From contig JAJDBA010000197.1 in assembly GCA_029261675.1 (NCBI GenBank), positions 1 through 7,390 on the forward strand: a stretch of 7,390 bases of DNA, given 5' to 3'. This stretch comes from Nitrospinaceae bacterium (lineage in GTDB: Bacteria > Nitrospinota > Nitrospinia > Nitrospinales > VA-1). Positions 5,224 to 7,390 of the stretch are shown piece by piece. Below the pieces are notes generated by a model. That model saw only the letters and a program-made list of their open reading frames with translations. It did not search any database and was not told the origin of the DNA. Made by a program: the position numbers and the translations under genes. Every line of letters begins with the position of its first letter. Within the stretch, counting starts at the first letter, position 1.

Positions 5224-6536
5224 TATGTTGTTGCACTGTTAATGGGTTCCGACTCACCTGGCGCAGGGGATGTGTCCGATCGTTTGAGGAGCGTTAGATG
5301 GAGGTTAAGAATTCTTGAACCCTTCATTTTTTCTACGCGGAATTTAAAGTGATCCACTGTTGTTGATTCTCCGGATCGAGGAATTCGGCCAAACAGTCCA
5401 AAAACCAAGCCGCCAACCGTATCGTAATCTCCTTCTGGTAATTCGCTTTTGAAAAATTCATTAAATTCCGCAAGGTTGTAGGCCCCCGAAATTCTGAATT
5501 GATTTTCGTTGATTTCTAACAGAGGTTGTTCATCTCTTCGCATTTCACTATCAATTTCGCCAACCAATTCTTCGATGATATCTTCCAATGTCACAAGGCC
5601 ACATACGCTTCCGTACTCATCCAGAACAATTGCCATATGCCTCTTTACTTTTCTGAATTCTTCGAGCATCTCTTTAATCATTTTGGTTTTGGGAACAACC
5701 ACAGCGGGATGAAGTATGCCCTTCAAATTCACCTTTTCTCTTGGTAAATGTTTGAGGCGTGTCAGGTCTTTGGTGAAAAGAATGCCCAATATTTCTTCAT
5801 CATCATTTCCATACACCGGGACTCTGGAATGAAAATTCGCAATAATTCTGGGGAGAATTTCGTCAAGGCTATCATTGATGTTTACCGTGAACATATCAAT
5901 TTTAGGCGTCATAACTTCGCCCACGGTTGTTTCCCCAAATGCGATTGCTTTTTGGATCAAATCTCTTTCATCAGAATCGATAACCCCTTCGCCTTCGCCT
6001 ACTTGAACCATGGTGCGGAATTCTTCATCGGAAATGGAGGATTCTTTTTCGGAATGAGTCAAGATGCCAATGGAGCGCATTATCCTTTCCGTCCAGGAGT
6101 TGAATAATTTTTGCGCAGGTTGAACGATATTGGCAAATCCCTTTAGGGGATAAGCTGCAAACAGAGCGTAAGGTTGTGCATATTTCAGGGAAATACTTTT
6201 AGGTACAATTTCTCCAAGGAATAGTAGTAGTAGAGTGCCAACACCAATAGCAATTCCTACACCGATGCTTCCAAATAAGGTAATCGTGATGGAAGTGATG
6301 ACAACAGAAATACCAATGTTGACCAGTTCGTTACCAATATAAATAGTGATCAACAGTTCACGTGGTTTTTGAAGGAGGGAATGAACCAAACGGCCGGAAC
6401 GCCCTTTTTGTTCTTCCATCTCTTTTTGTTGGAGAGGATTGAGTGAAAAGAAAGCGACTTCGCATGCCGAAAAAAAGGCTGAGCAAGAAAACAGAAACAG
6501 GAGTAATAGCGACCGTGGAAATAATGAGTCGTCCAA
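5223..6536 (-). CDS. CorC/CNNM-family protein A (DUF21-CBS-CBS-CorC_HlyC)
   Basis: A 437-residue paralogue of the next gene, with the same order. The DUF21 domain (~8-155) contains FFSACEVAFFS (21-31), G68-N69 and LGEIVPK (107-113). The linker is acidic, GEGEGVIDSDERD (180-192). CBS1 begins at VMTPKID (208-214); CBS2 contains IVLDEYGSVCGLVTLEDII and VGEIDSE; the CorC_HlyC domain is ~345-418. A polar tail (419-437), rich in Ser, Pro and Thr, is absent from protein B. The likely role is Mg2+ (or divalent cation) export or homeostasis at the inner membrane. The start is TTG at 6534-6536: an in-frame TGA lies seven codons upstream with no ATG, GTG or other TTG between. The nearest Shine-Dalgarno-like GAGG (6550-6553) has a long 13-nt spacer, so the start is less certain than the rest. 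The stop overlaps the next start by one base. The two proteins differ throughout, so this is an old duplication, not a recent one. Confidence 0.92.
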   Translation of the reverse strand: MDDSLFPRSLLLLFLFSCSAFFSACEVAFFSLNPLQQKEMEEQKGRSGRLVHSLLQKPRELLITIYIGNELVNIGISVVITSITITLFGSIGVGIAIGVGTLLLLFLGEIVPKSISLKYAQPYALFAAYPLKGFANIVQPAQKLFNSWTERIMRSIGILTHSEKESSISDEEFRTMVQVGEGEGVIDSDERDLIQKAIAFGETTVGEVMTPKIDMFTVNINDSLDEILPRIIANFHSRVPVYGNDDEEILGILFTKDLTRLKHLPREKVNLKGILHPAVVVPKTKMIKEMLEEFRKVKRHMAIVLDEYGSVCGLVTLEDIIEELVGEIDSEMRRDEQPLLEINENQFRISGAYNLAEFNEFFKSELPEGDYDTVGGLVFGLFGRIPRSGESTTVDHFKFRVEKMKGSRILNLHLTLLKRSDTSPAPGESEPINSATT

Positions 6537-6549
6537 AATTTTTAAAAAA

Positions 6550-6553
6550 CCTC
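6550..6553 (-). promoter_or_regulatory. Weak, distant Shine-Dalgarno before a TTG start
   Basis: GAGG on the minus strand is separated from the TTG at 6534-6536 by 13 nt of A/T-rich sequence. Its last G also lies at the foot of a possible small stem (CAAGT 6553-6557 with ACTTG 6567-6571) followed by a T6 run (6544-6549 on the minus strand). Poor spacing plus a non-AUG codon suggest modest initiation. Confidence 0.35.
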
Positions 6554-6573
6554 AAGTTTGGCTGGCACTTGTT

Positions 6574-6597
6574 TATCGAATTGCATGAATTTCGATA
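6574..6597. promoter_or_regulatory. Inverted repeat between thiL and CNNM-A
   Basis: TATCGAA (6574-6580) and TTCGATA (6591-6597) are perfect 7-bp inverted arms around 10 nt. They sit in the 87-bp gap downstream of thiL and upstream of CNNM-A. No T tract follows on the minus strand, so it is not a standard terminator. It may be an operator for an internal promoter or an RNA stem. It shares the ATCGA half-site with the palindrome at 868-882, which may be coincidence. Confidence 0.4.
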
Positions 6598-6623
6598 GTG
6601 GCAATTTATTGTAACCGGTGATG

Positions 6624-7390
6624 TTAAAAATGATTAAAACCGGATGATTGAAGGAGAATTTCTCTTTTTCCATTTTTCTTTAAAAGAGAAACTTTTTCTG
6701 ACTGTTGAGTGATCTCCCCAATATGTGTCACAAGCGCTTCGGCCTTTTTAAACTGCCTGCACAAATTTTTAACACCATCGGATGGCAAAGTAAATAATAA
6801 TTCATAATCTTCACCACCGTTTAAAATGAAAGGTGCAGGATTTAAGTTGTTGTCGGTACAAACTTTTGATAATGCAGGCGATTGCGGCAGTTTTTCTTCA
6901 TATATTATAGCTCCAGTCCTAGATTGTTTGCAGATGTGATGGAGATCTTGCACGAGCCCATCACTTATATCTATCATGGAATTTATTTTGCAGGTGGATC
7001 GTGCCAGCAATTGACTTTCTTTTAATCGTGGAATGGGAGTGAGGTGTTGTTCTAGAAGATATTTTTTTGATTTTGCAGAGCACTTCCATTTTTTGCCAGA
7101 TTGTATATTTAATCCTAGGCTGGAGTTTCCCAATGTCCCCGTCGTGAAAATCAGGTCGCCCTTTTTTGCGCCTTTTCGAGTGAAAAGTTTTCCCTTTTGG
7201 GTCTCGCCAATTATCGTGACGTTAATAAAAAAACAATGGGGCGATGAAACGGTGTCTCCACCAAAAAGTTCAATATTGTAAAGCTCGCAAATTTTGTGAA
7301 TCCCTTTGTACAACTGATCGAGAAACGAAGCCGAAATTTTTTTGGATATCCCCAATGTTATTAATATTCGTGTCGGGGTGCCCCCCATTG
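6624..7390 (-). CDS. thiL: Thiamine-monophosphate kinase ThiL, C-terminal part (start beyond window)
   Basis: About 255 residues are visible. The first complete codons read MGGTP, the family's internal S/N-D-x-A-A-M-G-G-x-P region, so this Met is not the start; roughly 60-75 N-terminal residues with the nucleotide-binding aspartates are missing. ThiL phosphorylates thiamine monophosphate to thiamine diphosphate with Mg-ATP in the cytoplasm, the last step of cofactor synthesis. Counting from the first visible Met: GGDT (43-46), TGTLGNSSLGL (83-93), HLTPIPRL (115-122), DISDGLVQDLHHI (140-152) and GGEDYELLFT (191-200), all standard ThiL/AIR-synthase-fold motifs. The C-terminus ends after a basic stretch (KKNGKREILLQ) and appears complete. 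The next gene in the same direction starts 87 nt downstream. Any TPP riboswitch or promoter would be outside the window. Confidence 0.95.
   Translation of the reverse strand, partial: MGGTPTRILITLGISKKISASFLDQLYKGIHKICELYNIELFGGDTVSSPHCFFINVTIIGETQKGKLFTRKGAKKGDLIFTTGTLGNSSLGLNIQSGKKWKCSAKSKKYLLEQHLTPIPRLKESQLLARSTCKINSMIDISDGLVQDLHHICKQSRTGAIIYEEKLPQSPALSKVCTDNNLNPAPFILNGGEDYELLFTLPSDGVKNLCRQFKKAEALVTHIGEITQQSEKVSLLKKNGKREILLQSSGFNHF

Noticed and set aside
5748..6107. 119-codon plus-strand frame opposite CNNM-A
   Set aside because: It lies wholly antisense to a well-conserved CBS-domain coding region and has no recognisable domain.
6358..6555. 65-codon minus-strand frame starting upstream of CNNM-A in another frame
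   Set aside because: It overlaps the start of CNNM-A out of frame; CNNM-A's first membrane helix and DUF21 motif are in the other frame. No domain is visible.
1..7390. Mobile element, prophage, CRISPR or defence island
   Set aside because: No transposase, integrase, phage or Cas-like protein, no evenly spaced direct repeats and no target-site duplications were seen. All genes fit chromosomal housekeeping or regulatory families.

Overview
The window looks like ordinary chromosomal DNA of a Gram-negative bacterium with an AT-rich genome (judged by eye, not computed). It holds six complete protein-coding genes and one gene cut by the right edge. There are no transposases, phage genes, CRISPR arrays, rRNA genes or convincing tRNAs. 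A DksA/TraR-type protein with a long lysine-rich tail, a DjlA-like J-protein, an MHYT sensor kinase and paired CorC/CNNM proteins would fit a deltaproteobacterial or Nitrospinota-like lineage. That taxonomic guess is weak and rests on gene content only.

Layout, left to right. (1) 6-737, minus: a DksA/TraR zinc-finger protein whose first ~124 residues form a histone-H1-like lysine/alanine tail. Its upstream region (738-937) holds a strong Shine-Dalgarno, a bulged hairpin, a plausible promoter and a 15-bp palindrome. (2) 938-1228, minus: a small Dabb-domain protein. (3) 1348-2070, plus: a DjlA-like protein (glycine-rich N-terminus, TerB-like middle, C-terminal J domain), divergent from the Dabb gene. 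(4) 2075-3574, minus: an MHYT-domain membrane sensor histidine kinase; its stop lies 4 bp from the convergent djlA-like stop. (5) 3575-3960: a 386-bp gap with no convincing gene but unusually rich in symmetry. It contains a 12-bp palindrome beside the kinase RBS, a perfect 22-bp palindrome further upstream, and a GC-rich segment that can fold into a three-stem structure. (6) 3961-5223 and 5223-6536, minus: two tandem CorC/CNNM-type (DUF21-CBS-CBS-CorC_HlyC) transport proteins joined by a TAATG stop/start overlap. (7) 6624-7390, minus: the C-terminal part of thiamine-monophosphate kinase ThiL, whose start lies beyond the window.

The leftward cluster thiL > CNNM-A > CNNM-B may be one transcription unit; the two CNNM genes almost certainly are. 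A link between them is conceivable because ThiL is a Mg-ATP enzyme and CorC/CNNM proteins move or sense Mg2+, but adjacency is the only evidence. The left half is a set of separately transcribed regulatory and stress-type genes (RNA polymerase regulator, co-chaperone, sensor kinase).

I found no clearly new multi-gene system. The items most worth a second look are the tailed DksA-like protein, the palindrome and structured segment upstream of the MHYT kinase, and the coupled CNNM paralogue pair.
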